A DNA stretch of 64,000 nucleotides from the NCBI GenBank assembly GCA_025992705.1, contig DAJPGJ010000001.1, forward strand, positions 1,426,001 to 1,490,000. Reading direction: 5' to 3'. The notes under the pieces were generated by a model. The model worked only from the letters and a program-made list of their open reading frames with translations, did no database searches and was not told the origin of the DNA. The stretch comes from Coriobacteriaceae bacterium. Its GTDB lineage: Bacteria; Actinomycetota; Coriobacteriia; Coriobacteriales; QAMH01. This document shows, piece after piece, positions 1-8,853 of this stretch (position 1 is the stretch's first letter; each line of letters begins with the position of its first letter). A program made the translations under genes and the position numbers.

Positions 1-2377
1 CTTCGTCTTCGCTCTCGTCGGAGTCCGACACCTGCGAATCGGTCGCGTCGTGGACGATATCGGCGTGCTCGAGATGGTTGCGTGACAGATAGAGTTCGCG
101 TAGCTGCTCGTCGCTCATCTTGTCGAGACGCATCTGACGCTCGAAGCTCGAGCGCAGGCTCTCCACCACGATGAGGAACACGAAGACGAACGCGGTCCAT
201 CCGAGGAACAGCGTGAGGAGCACGACCTTGCCCGTCATGCCAAGCGAGAACAGCACGAGGACAATGATGGGCACGGCGATGCCGACGATGACAGCACCGC
301 GTATGAGCCGCGGATATATCCGCTGGAAGCGAGTGTAACGCCGAATGAGCGCCTTGCGATACTCGTCGCGATCGGCAAGCGCGCGTAGCACCTGCGAGAA
401 GCGGAAGCGTCGCATGGGCACCTCGACGCTCTCGCCGTTGAAGATGCCACTTTGCTTTATCTCACGTGCGACCAGGCGGTTGACGTTGGAGAGCCAAGGG
501 CGCACGAGTATGCCGAAGGCCATGGACACGGCGAGGAAACCCAACAGAATGCAGATGTCACGCAAGTAATGCAGCCCGTAGAAGCCGCAAATGGCCTCAC
601 GCATCGCGTTGATGCCATAGGTGAACGGAAACAGCGGGTAGATCGCCTGGAAAAACGGCGATGTCATCTCGATGGGATACAGACCAGTCGCGGCCGGTAT
701 CTGCACGAAGACGAGGACGATGCAGATGCCCTTGCCCAGATGTTGCAGGGTCACCGAAAGCGCGTAGATGATGCTGAGATAGGACAGCGCTGCGACGATT
801 GACGCGAAGAACAGCGCCGGCAGGTTGACCACGTGCATGCCGATGACGGGCAGGCCCGCACAGCAGACGACGGCCTGCAAGATCACGAGCATGGCGTAGA
901 GCAGGAAGCGCCCGAGATAACGCTGCGTAAGCGTGAGCTTGCGTATGCCACTCGAATCGACCTCCTGGCGCAGCACCACCATCAGCATGAAGGCACCAAT
1001 CCAGAAGGTGAGGTTCATGAACAGCGGTGCCATGGCCGCGCCGTAGGTGTCGACTGGATAGAGCTGCACGGTATCCAGACGCGTCGGCGCGCTGATGAAC
1101 TCGGCGACCTTCTCCGCGTCGAAACCATCCTCGCCGATGAAACTCGAGAGCGCGTCCGAGCCCGCAAGCATCAGGGCGTCGGTATGCACGCGGTCGATTT
1201 CGCCAACGAGCCCGTCGAGGAGCGCGCGGGTCTGATCGAGCGAACCTGCTGCCGAATCGAGCATCGCAACCATATCGTCGATGACATTTTCGGCCTGTGC
1301 GATGATGAACTTCTGACCCGCAATGGATCCTGCCGCCTTCGAGGTGGCGCCTGCAAGCGCGCCGAGCTTCTCGCCGAGCACGGGGGCGATGTCATCGGCC
1401 AGTATCTGGGAATAGAGGTCGGCCTTGGCATTCGCGTCATCGGCCGATGCACGCAGGCGAGCAAGCAGCTCTTGAGCCTCCGGAGTCTGTACCGGCAGCT
1501 CGCCTATCACGCGGGCTGCCTCGGCATAGGCATCGGCCGCGTCCTTCATCGCGCCCGTCACGAGCGGAACGCTATTGGCCGCAAAACTCATGTAATCGCC
1601 CTGCAGGGTCGAAGCCACGTCCGATACGGAATCCATGGCATCGGAGGCGTTGTCGATGGCGTCGCGTGCGATGGAAAGCGAGGATTTGGCCTCCTGTGCC
1701 CGTCCCTTGGCCTGCTGCGCCTGCTCGGCAAGTGACGCGATGGAGGATGCCGCACCTTCGAGCTTGTCCTTGGCCTCCTGCACGCGGGCAGAGGCGAGCG
1801 ACTTGGCACCATCGACGCGCTCATCCGACTTCTCTATCGCCGCATTGAGTGCCTCGGTTGCCTTGAGGCTCACGGTTTCGACGAAGGTTGCGTTTACCGT
1901 CGCGTCAAGCGTGTTGGCACCGGCATCGGTGATCTTGGGCGCGATTGGGCCAATCTTCTCGTTCACGTAATAGTCGATGTCGGGCTTTTCGAAATGCCCG
2001 GTCGTGAGCGTAAGAAGCTTTTCGGAGAAATCCGCGGGGATGATAAAGGCCGCGTAGCTTTCCCCCGACTTGACCTGGTCCATGGCCTCGTCGTAACCGA
2101 CAAACTGCCAGTCGAGTTGGTCATTGCCATGCAGCTCGTCGACGATCATCTGACCGACGTCGATATGGCCGGTAAGCTCGCTGTCGGCACCCTCGTCCTC
2201 GTTCACGACGCAAACGTGCAAATGCCCCGTGCTCTCGTAGGGATCCCAGAATCCAAGCACGTTATACCAGGTATAAAGAGACGGCAGGACGAGCAGCGCG
2301 ATGATAACCACCATCGCGGGAGGAACCTTCAACAGGCGCAAGATGTCGCGTTTGAGTACGCGGAATACGTTCTTCAT
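1..2377 (-). CDS. YhgE/Pip-family membrane protein, C-terminus beyond window
   Basis: Reading down from ATG 2377 gives at least 792 residues with no stop before the window edge. The N-terminus (MKNVFRVLKRDILRLLKVPP, then a hydrophobic segment ending near LPSLYTWYN) and five or six membrane segments in the last third match the YhgE/Pip family, the ABC-2-like membrane proteins related to phage infection protein. Between them lies a long alanine-rich, probably coiled-coil extracellular region, roughly residues 170-400, typical of the family. The visible C-terminus is acidic (DSDESEDE) and cytoplasmic by topology. Family members are linked to envelope export, but no substrate can be read from the sequence. 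It is separated from the next gene by a terminator, so it is probably its own unit. Confidence 0.85.
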   Translation of the reverse strand, partial: MKNVFRVLKRDILRLLKVPPAMVVIIALLVLPSLYTWYNVLGFWDPYESTGHLHVCVVNEDEGADSELTGHIDVGQMIVDELHGNDQLDWQFVGYDEAMDQVKSGESYAAFIIPADFSEKLLTLTTGHFEKPDIDYYVNEKIGPIAPKITDAGANTLDATVNATFVETVSLKATEALNAAIEKSDERVDGAKSLASARVQEAKDKLEGAASSIASLAEQAQQAKGRAQEAKSSLSIARDAIDNASDAMDSVSDVASTLQGDYMSFAANSVPLVTGAMKDAADAYAEAARVIGELPVQTPEAQELLARLRASADDANAKADLYSQILADDIAPVLGEKLGALAGATSKAAGSIAGQKFIIAQAENVIDDMVAMLDSAAGSLDQTRALLDGLVGEIDRVHTDALMLAGSDALSSFIGEDGFDAEKVAEFISAPTRLDTVQLYPVDTYGAAMAPLFMNLTFWIGAFMLMVVLRQEVDSSGIRKLTLTQRYLGRFLLYAMLVILQAVVCCAGLPVIGMHVVNLPALFFASIVAALSYLSIIYALSVTLQHLGKGICIVLVFVQIPAATGLYPIEMTSPFFQAIYPLFPFTYGINAMREAICGFYGLHYLRDICILLGFLAVSMAFGILVRPWLSNVNRLVAREIKQSGIFNGESVEVPMRRFRFSQVLRALADRDEYRKALIRRYTRFQRIYPRLIRGAVIVGIAVPIIVLVLFSLGMTGKVVLLTLFLGWTAFVFVFLIVVESLRSSFERQMRLDKMSDEQLRELYLSRNHLEHADIVHDATDSQVSDSDESEDE

Positions 2378-2484
2378 GGCCTACGCGTCGGGCACTTCAC
2401 CTCGTTTCGTCTGCATTTGTGCCGATAGCGTATGGAGAAATGATACTACAAAGAGTATTGACGCAGAAAGGGAATGCGTCAGGC

Positions 2485-2526
2485 AAAAAAAGGTGCCAGC
2501 GCGATTGACCGCGCATGGCACCTTTT
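2485..2526 (-). terminator. Rho-independent terminator of the fibro-slime surface protein gene
   Basis: A long hairpin (AGGTGCCA pairing with TGGCACCT, extended inward by GCGCG/CGCGC) lies just past the stop at 2531. On the minus strand it is followed by a run of seven T, so it terminates transcription of the surface protein gene. Confidence 0.85.
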
Positions 2527-2530
2527 GACG

Positions 2531-5500
2531 CTAGCTTTCCCGACGCGTGCGTCGCAAGGCGAAGGCGCCTGCGAGGGCAAGTGCCGCAAACGCGCTTGCC
2601 AGCAACAACCCAGCCATGCCATCATCGGCTGTCTTCGGAGCCGGGCTTGACGGTATCTCATGGGAAACCGGCGTCAGCTCGACGGGCACGCGCGGATTCT
2701 CGGGCACCGCCGGCTTATCGGGAACAGTCGGCGTGTCGGGCTCGTCGGGGTTGTCGGGAACGTCCGGGTTATCGGGATTGTCCGGGTTATCGGGGACATC
2801 TGGATTATCGGGGTTGTCCGGATTATCCGGGTTATCGGGTTCATCGGGCGTTGCGAAGGTGTTCACGAAGGAGACCTCAGAGGTCTGGCCATCGCGGATA
2901 ACGCTCGTGGGACCACCCTGCGTGGCGCTCGGGGCAACCGTGAAGCCGTCCTGGTTGGCATCAAGCTCGGTGACGATATAGTAGCTGCCCGCAGGCAGGT
3001 ACAAGATGAGCGCCGTCTGGCCATGACGCAGCGGCAACACGTCGCCACTCTCGATGTATTCGATACCATCGATATTGCTCACCGCATAGCGTCCGGTAAG
3101 GACATTCCCCGCCGCATTGAAAAGCTCGACCTTGAAATTGAAGCTGCGTTGCAATGCCTCTGCGGGAAGGCCCTCACCCGTGACCGTCTTGCGGATGAGC
3201 AGGTTTCCGAGCTGGGGGTCGGTGCGCGTGTTGAGGAACGAGGCAAGCATCTGCTGCTGCGCGCTCTTGACGACACCCTGCGCTACGCTGGCCTCGATCG
3301 TCACGCCATTCTCGTCGGTGATCGTGCAGAAGAAGCCGCCCTCGTTGGCATCGAGCTCGGTCACCACGTAGCGGCTGCCGATGGGCAGGCCCTGGATGAC
3401 CACCGCCTCGTCATGATGAAGCAGCAGCACATCACCGCTGCGCAGCGAGCCGGAGCGGTCGGTGCCGTAGAAGGGATAGGATGCCGCCAGGGCATTCCCC
3501 TGCTCGTCGAGGAACTCGACCTTGAAGTGATAGGGTTTGAGATAATCCGCCTCCGCAAGTCCCTCTCCAGCGATGGCCTTGCGAATCATGAGCTCGCCAT
3601 CGTCGACCACGATCTTGCTTCTATCGGTCACGACGACCGTGTTGATGAGGCTGAAGAGGCCCGTGATGTCCAGATCGCCCAGATTGTCGGCATTGGCATC
3701 AGAATAATCGGGGTCGGTCGGGTCATCGTGTGCATGGAGGTTTTGCTGGACGCGCGTACGCAAAAAGCCCTCGTCGGTGACGAAGAAGGGCTCGTAGTTC
3801 GCACCGCCGTCAGCATCGGAAAGACCGTAGTCGACGACCGCGTTCTTGCCGTAGTGGAGGTTCATCTGGCGCACGACGGGCTCGCCATCCGTCCCCTGAA
3901 GGGTGTCGTCGACCCAACCTCTCAACGCAAAGCTGCCCGACGGCTGCGTTTGGGCAAACGCGGTGATATCGCGCAAGGTGATGTTCACCTCGCCGTTGGA
4001 GGCGTATTGAATCATGGTCTGGGTCAATTTGCCGACACCCGCCATGACGCTCACGTCATCATCGGCAGTGCCCGCATCGGCATAGATGGAGTAGACGCCG
4101 ACCTTGACCGGAATGATCGTGGGATTGAGTTCGTAGCCGGCAGGCGCCGAAATCTCCCTCAAGAAGTATGTCGCCGCATGCTCCTGGGAGAAGTCGCTGA
4201 AGGGCCAGGCCATGTCCGCATAGCCGGGAAGCATCCCACCCGAGCCCGTGTCATGGCTTTGATGGGGTTCGAAGATCAGCATACCGTCCTTGCCGTTGAC
4301 CGTGGCGGTATAGCCACTAGCTGCATAGTCACTCCCACCGGCCGCTGCCTTGGCCTCGCTGTTATACAGCGCGAACTGCACCCCGTTGATTGGCGTGCCG
4401 TTCTGGTCGATCTTCATGACGCGCAACTGACGCTGCTCGTTGGGGATGTAGAGCACCGAACGGAAGTTGCGTACGAACTCGCGGGCGTCAAGGGGCGTGT
4501 AGCCGCGCTGGTCGTGGGTGGAGCCGGACGTCCCCACGCCGATAGCGTTATTGACCAGGTTCTTGAATTCCGTGCCGGTGAAACCACCGCGCTTGATGGC
4601 GTCAAGGGCAACGGCACCCAGGCGGTTGTATCTCTCGTCACCCGTCATGGCCGCGACGTCGTCCTCGGACACGCCAAGTGCCCTGGCCAGGGCCTCCTGG
4701 GCGATGATTCCATAGAACATGCGCATGTCGCCGTTGGGGTTGACATGCATGTAGCGGTCGGCTCGACCAGGCAGGTCGTGCAAGGTTCCCGTCAGACGCT
4801 GGTATTCGTCATCCCAACTCAGGTGCCATCCCTCTCCCGTGCCATCTGCGTAGAGCGCCGCCTGTTGCAACGCCGCACCCAAGGTCAGGCCGCGCATCAC
4901 GAGGCGGAACAGGGCGGGATCGGTAAGGTCCAGGTTATTGGTGTTGCCCAGCGTGGTGAAACCCGTCAGATTGTCCCCGATGAGCGGAAGCCATGTGAGC
5001 CCAGAGGCGTCTTTCGCCTTCTTCAGCATGGGAACCGCCACCACGAGACCGTTTTCCTGAACACTCGCGGGTACCGGGTCCGTACCCGGTATGCGCGTCA
5101 CCAGACCGCCGTCCTCGCCGATCTGGCCGTAGTAGACGGAGCCCGTGATGCCGTTGACGTAGCTGTTGAAGCTTGCGTATGAGCCTGCCTGATAGCGATT
5201 GTTGACCGCCAGCATGGTATTGGTGGGATCGAAGCGCAGCAACAGGTCGCTCGACAAGGGCTTGTAGCCATCGGGTGCCTTGGTCTCGCGCAGGATGTAG
5301 AGCAGACCGGCATTCGTGTCGGCGTTGTAGCGATCGGAGAAGTTGAAGGGCTGCAGCTGGCCATCGATGGAAAGCGCGGTGCTCATGAAGCGCGCCTCGC
5401 CGTTTGCGTCGGTCACGAGCTTGGCAAGGGGCGCGCCCACGGGCTGCACGTCGTCCAGTTGCACGTCGGCGACGTTGCCCAGCGTGACGCCGGCGGGCGT

Positions 5501-7711
5501 GTCGACCTGGTAGAGCTCGAACTCGGCGTTTTGGAGGGGCTTGCCGTTTTGGTCGACCTTCTTGATCTGCTGGTACAGGGCGGGCTGCAAGTTGAAGCGC
5601 ATCATGAGCGAGGAATCGTAGTTGCCGCGCTCGAGGTAGAACATCTTGAGCGTATGCGAGGTGCTCGACGCGAAGGTGTTGCCGTTCCACTGCGTCGAAT
5701 CGGCGAGACCGGCCTTCTCGAACATGTGCTTGATGGTCGTCTTGATGACGGGCTCGGTAATGTATGTGGGATTGCCATCGGCATCGTAGATGATGTTGCC
5801 GTTGGCGTCGGTCTGGTAGATCTCGCCATTGCTGTTGAAGGCGGTGCCGAGATTGACCTCGCCGGTGGCGAAGTTGATGGTGCCGTAGATCTCGGAGTGG
5901 ATGCCACCCAGGTCGAGGACAAGCACGTCATCGACGAAGACCCAGACGTCGTCGTCTCCCAGAAACTCGAAGTTCATGTCCTTGCCGGCAACCTTACCAT
6001 CGATGGGCTGGCGGAACTGCGTCTCGACGGTCATGCCAAGGTGGTGGTCGGCCAGGGGTCCCGTATTGCCCGTGCCGTAGTTATTATCAGCGCGTAGCTG
6101 GTTGACGAGCTTGCCATCTTCGACGTTGAAGACCTCGGTGGCCTTGTTGAAGGGAAAGAAGCTCCCGACGCTGTTCTCGGCATCGGTACGCAGGCCACCC
6201 GGAGCATCATAGAGCACGAAGTGACCATCACTGCTGCCTTGCTTGTCGGCCACGAACTCCGCGAAGTTCTTGCGCATGTTGTAGTAGAAGTAACCCTCGT
6301 TATCGATTTGGAACAGGCCGGTCACGTCCGTATAGGACTGTTTGCCGTTATGGGTGACGCTGGGATCGAAGAGGTAGCGCAACGAGAGCTGGTCGGCCGT
6401 CATGTTGTAGGTGCCGCCCTCGCCGTTATTCGTACTCGGCAAGCCGGGATTCTGCACGCGGGCAAGCACCGCCTTGGCGATGTTCTCGGCTTTGACGGGA
6501 TCAAACCTGGGGTTGCCAACTGTTCCGTTGCCGCTTGTCGACCAATCCGGTCCTGCGTTGAAGTAAACCATCTCGTCATATCCGGCAGTGACGGCACCCA
6601 CGTGACGCACGGCTTCGGAATAGAGCGCCGGGTTGCTGCCATAACCACCGACCACGGCAGGATTATCGACGTTTGGGCCCAAGGTGGTATCGATGAGGGT
6701 CGAGCCCTCCGGAGCCTCCCCTTGCGTCAGATAGACGTTGCCATCCGCATCCATGTAATAGGTACCGGCATTGATGGAAGGGAAGCCTGCATCGTCGAGC
6801 CAGGGCGACGCAATGCCCTGCATGCCGGGACGTTCCGTGGCGATATCCCCGTAGGATTGGACGATGCCCTGATTCCAATAGCCCAGATGGCGCATGCCAT
6901 CGCCAAAGGTGAGCATGTGGCCGTAGTTGATGCTATCCGGATTGTTGAGCCAAGTCTGGTAGTTAATCGCGGGGGAAGCAGATCCCGTATTCCCGTTGAT
7001 ATCGCCATTGGCCGGATTGGCATCGGGCTTTTCCGCGCCCGTCGTCTCGTCATAGCCCGTCGCGCTGTAGTTGAAGAGGTTAACGGTGGTGTTCTCGGGG
7101 TTGAGACCAGAGACCACATGGCCCTCGAGCTCGTCGGGGCTGGCCTGAGGCTCGGTCGAGGGACCGGTAGCATCCTGATTACCCGACGCCTGTCCGTCCT
7201 GATTGCCGGCACCTTCGCCCATCTCAGCCGGTGCAATCTGAACGGGAGCCTGTGATGCATCCGCGCCCTCAGCTGCGGGTTCAATCGTCTCGGTGACGGG
7301 TTGCGCGGCAGCCTGAGCAGCTGCCTGCTCCGCCTCGTAGGCCCTCTGGGCGGCGGCACGAGCGGCACGCTCCTGAGCAGCGCGTTGCTCGGCAGCGCGA
7401 GCGGCCGCCTCTTGACGTGCTTGCTCCTCGGCTGCGGCACGGGCGGCTTCCTCGGCTTCGCGTTGCTGGTAGATCTGCGCTCCCACCGAGACGACAGCGG
7501 CAAGATGGCCGGGGACGGCATTGGGCTCGGCACCTTGTTGGCTAGCGGAATCGTTGGAGATGGTCGTGGCGAAGGCCGAGAGGGCGCCGCCGCCGACGCT
7601 CGACAATGCCAGAACGACGGACATCGTCGTGGCTATGAAAGCCGAACAAAGCGAACGACCAACACCTCTTCTGCGTTTCGGGTTTCTATTTCGAGGTATC
7701 GGCATGTTCAT
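2531..7711 (-). CDS. Fibro-slime / SpaA-type surface protein with atypical sorting signal
   Basis: The start is ATG 7711, behind AGGGGAGGGG; an upstream ATG at 7777 lacks a site. The 1726-aa product has a twin-arginine-rich N-terminus and hydrophobic signal, then an Ala/Glu/Arg-rich coiled segment (about residues 50-125). Around residues 590-650 is a fibro-slime or PA14-like domain (GDDDVWVFVDDVLVLDLGG). SpaA-like pilin folds start near 720 (KKVDQNGKPLQNAEFELY) and 1097 (MKIDQNGTPINGVQFALY), and two related domains start near 1370 and 1502 (IRK..GEGL...TELDAN). An Asn-Pro-Asp repeat stalk (about 1620-1665) leads to APKTADDG, a membrane helix and RRTRRES. This is the layout of an isopeptide-stabilised, wall-anchored adhesin. 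The sorting motif is APKTA rather than LPXTG, so sortase use is inferred. No sortase gene is in the window. Confidence 0.85.
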   Translation of the reverse strand: MNMPIPRNRNPKRRRGVGRSLCSAFIATTMSVVLALSSVGGGALSAFATTISNDSASQQGAEPNAVPGHLAAVVSVGAQIYQQREAEEAARAAAEEQARQEAAARAAEQRAAQERAARAAAQRAYEAEQAAAQAAAQPVTETIEPAAEGADASQAPVQIAPAEMGEGAGNQDGQASGNQDATGPSTEPQASPDELEGHVVSGLNPENTTVNLFNYSATGYDETTGAEKPDANPANGDINGNTGSASPAINYQTWLNNPDSINYGHMLTFGDGMRHLGYWNQGIVQSYGDIATERPGMQGIASPWLDDAGFPSINAGTYYMDADGNVYLTQGEAPEGSTLIDTTLGPNVDNPAVVGGYGSNPALYSEAVRHVGAVTAGYDEMVYFNAGPDWSTSGNGTVGNPRFDPVKAENIAKAVLARVQNPGLPSTNNGEGGTYNMTADQLSLRYLFDPSVTHNGKQSYTDVTGLFQIDNEGYFYYNMRKNFAEFVADKQGSSDGHFVLYDAPGGLRTDAENSVGSFFPFNKATEVFNVEDGKLVNQLRADNNYGTGNTGPLADHHLGMTVETQFRQPIDGKVAGKDMNFEFLGDDDVWVFVDDVLVLDLGGIHSEIYGTINFATGEVNLGTAFNSNGEIYQTDANGNIIYDADGNPTYITEPVIKTTIKHMFEKAGLADSTQWNGNTFASSTSHTLKMFYLERGNYDSSLMMRFNLQPALYQQIKKVDQNGKPLQNAEFELYQVDTPAGVTLGNVADVQLDDVQPVGAPLAKLVTDANGEARFMSTALSIDGQLQPFNFSDRYNADTNAGLLYILRETKAPDGYKPLSSDLLLRFDPTNTMLAVNNRYQAGSYASFNSYVNGITGSVYYGQIGEDGGLVTRIPGTDPVPASVQENGLVVAVPMLKKAKDASGLTWLPLIGDNLTGFTTLGNTNNLDLTDPALFRLVMRGLTLGAALQQAALYADGTGEGWHLSWDDEYQRLTGTLHDLPGRADRYMHVNPNGDMRMFYGIIAQEALARALGVSEDDVAAMTGDERYNRLGAVALDAIKRGGFTGTEFKNLVNNAIGVGTSGSTHDQRGYTPLDAREFVRNFRSVLYIPNEQRQLRVMKIDQNGTPINGVQFALYNSEAKAAAGGSDYAASGYTATVNGKDGMLIFEPHQSHDTGSGGMLPGYADMAWPFSDFSQEHAATYFLREISAPAGYELNPTIIPVKVGVYSIYADAGTADDDVSVMAGVGKLTQTMIQYASNGEVNITLRDITAFAQTQPSGSFALRGWVDDTLQGTDGEPVVRQMNLHYGKNAVVDYGLSDADGGANYEPFFVTDEGFLRTRVQQNLHAHDDPTDPDYSDANADNLGDLDITGLFSLINTVVVTDRSKIVVDDGELMIRKAIAGEGLAEADYLKPYHFKVEFLDEQGNALAASYPFYGTDRSGSLRSGDVLLLHHDEAVVIQGLPIGSRYVVTELDANEGGFFCTITDENGVTIEASVAQGVVKSAQQQMLASFLNTRTDPQLGNLLIRKTVTGEGLPAEALQRSFNFKVELFNAAGNVLTGRYAVSNIDGIEYIESGDVLPLRHGQTALILYLPAGSYYIVTELDANQDGFTVAPSATQGGPTSVIRDGQTSEVSFVNTFATPDEPDNPDNPDNPDNPDVPDNPDNPDNPDVPDNPDEPDTPTVPDKPAVPENPRVPVELTPVSHEIPSSPAPKTADDGMAGLLLASAFAALALAGAFALRRTRRES

Positions 7712-7802
7712 TTGAATCCCCTCCCCTTCGCATACCATATGAAGGGTTGAATCGTCAGTGAGGACGCACTGCTTCATTGTTCGTTCTGGATTTTATCACT
7801 GT

Positions 7803-7814
7803 CCCATATATGGG
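7803..7814. promoter_or_regulatory. Palindrome CCCATATATGGG upstream of surface protein gene
   Basis: A perfect 12-bp palindrome 90 bp upstream of the ATG at 7711. It is next to an extended -10-like TGATAAAAT on the minus strand, so it is a plausible operator. The binding protein is unknown. Confidence 0.4.
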
Positions 7815-7986
7815 TATATAAAAAACCGTGCCTTGTAACAAATGGAAGGCCTCTGGAATCGCGGAATTCTTGATAAACTGCTGTATGTTGCATTAGACAT
7901 CTTATCTGGTTATTGCGTCTATTTTATATATCGATATGGGAAATACGTTTGAACTTTCCATATTTGTCGCGCACGATACGCAAAAA

Positions 7987-8033
7987 CCGCGGAAGTCTAG
8001 GATGCAGGCCTGGGGCGAATCCTAGACTTGCGG
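7987..8033. repeat. Inverted-repeat element, copy 1 (AAGTCTAGGA type)
   Basis: AAGTCTAGGA (7993-8002) pairs perfectly with TCCTAGACTT (8020-8029), flanked by CCGC and GCGG. It is preceded by CGCAAAAA. A second copy lies about 95 bp downstream. Confidence 0.75.
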
Positions 8034-8086
8034 CAAAAGCGCGCACACACTGCCACTGACAAGCACAACGTGCGCAAAAACGTTGG

Positions 8087-8132
8087 AAGTCTAGGCCCTT
8101 AAGAATCCGTAAGGGAAACAAGTCCTAGACTT
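8087..8132. repeat. Inverted-repeat element, copy 2 (AAGTCTAGG type)
   Basis: AAGTCTAGG (8087-8095) pairs with CCTAGACTT (8124-8132). An inner hairpin (CCCTTA/TAAGGG) fills the loop, and CGCAAAAAC precedes it as in copy 1. The loops of the two copies are unrelated, so the outer arms are the conserved part. Confidence 0.75.
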
Positions 8133-8227
8133 GCGCGGTTTCTGCGCGCGGCTCTCGACATTTTGCTCAGCAAGCTAAAAATCGCTTGCTCGTGTATTAT
8201 GTTTATCAAAGTATAAATATGCACGAC

Positions 8228-8249
8228 ATTGCCGCAAAGCTGCGGCAAT
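8228..8249 (+). promoter_or_regulatory. Leader hairpin or operator before the P-loop NTPase gene
   Basis: ATTGCCGCA and TGCGGCAAT form a perfect 9-bp inverted repeat with a 4-nt loop, ending 22 nt before the ATG at 8272. It could be an RNA hairpin or a repressor site. Confidence 0.5.
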
Positions 8250-8271
8250 ACGCACTCGGATGGGATGAACC

Positions 8272-8853
8272 ATGCTCGTCATACTCACCGGCCAGATACA
8301 GACAGGCAAAACCCGCTGGTTGCAGCGCTTCGTTGAAGACGCCCGAGGCAAGGGATACGTGGTAAAGGGAGTCCTCTCCCCCGGCATATGGGTGCCAGAT
8401 GGCGACGGCGGCTTCGACAAGATTGGCATCAGTTCCCACCTTCTTCCTGACGATGTGGAGATGCCGTTTGCCTCCAAACGAGAGCTCGATGACGAAGCCC
8501 ATGGAAAAAGCAGGCAAGCCGACGCCGCAAAGCTCGGATGGCGTATCTACGATGATTCCATCCAGAGGGTCAATGACCACTTTGACGCGCTCGAATCCGA
8601 TGGTTTTGATTCCGATGACATCATCGTCGTTGACGAATTCGGCTCGCTCGAGCTCATCCGCAATGCCGGATTTACGTCGGCGCTGCGGATTCTCGAAAAC
8701 CCGGCTGTCGCTGCCAAAGAGCCCAAGGTCGTCATCATAGTCCGACCTGACCTCGTACCACTCGCCATCGAGCGCTTCGAGCCCGTCTGGAAAGACGTAC
8801 GCGTGCTCGACCTAAACGTTGAAACCGATTCCTATCCTTTGATCTTGAAGTAA
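8272..8853 (+). CDS. P-loop NTPase, THEP1-like
   Basis: The 193-aa protein opens with a Walker A motif (GQIQTGKT, residues 7-14) and has a Walker B-like strand ending in DDIIVVDEFGSLEL near residue 120. This spacing and the GxxELx continuation fit the THEP1-type nucleoside-triphosphatase family (NTPase_1), whose members hydrolyse NTPs; the physiological role is usually unclear. The gene ends inside the 3' end of the convergent MoeA-like gene (22-bp overlap). That proximity suggests a link to molybdenum cofactor metabolism but does not prove it. A MobB-type GTPase was considered and is less likely. Confidence 0.65.
   Translation: MLVILTGQIQTGKTRWLQRFVEDARGKGYVVKGVLSPGIWVPDGDGGFDKIGISSHLLPDDVEMPFASKRELDDEAHGKSRQADAAKLGWRIYDDSIQRVNDHFDALESDGFDSDDIIVVDEFGSLELIRNAGFTSALRILENPAVAAKEPKVVIIVRPDLVPLAIERFEPVWKDVRVLDLNVETDSYPLILK

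Larger units (their letters stand above)
7712..8271. other. 560-bp non-coding region between surface protein and NTPase genes
   Basis: No convincing gene lies here. It holds the leader and promoter of the minus-strand surface protein, the palindrome CCCATATATGGG (7803-7814), an AT-rich stretch (7860-7960), two copies of an AAGTCTAGG inverted-repeat element, and a hairpin just before the NTPase gene. Confidence 0.7.

Noticed and set aside
2660..5182. An 840-aa open frame antisense to the fibro-slime surface protein
   Set aside because: It has no ribosome site and no domain pattern, and its codon pattern mirrors the strongly supported minus-strand gene. High-GC genes commonly leave such open antisense frames; several others (for example 17370-19136 and 21228-22763) were dropped for the same reason.
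8272..8853. MobB (molybdopterin-guanine dinucleotide protein B)
   Set aside because: The Walker A and B spacing and the DEFGSLEL strand fit THEP1-like NTPases better; only the neighbouring MoeA-like gene argued for MobB.
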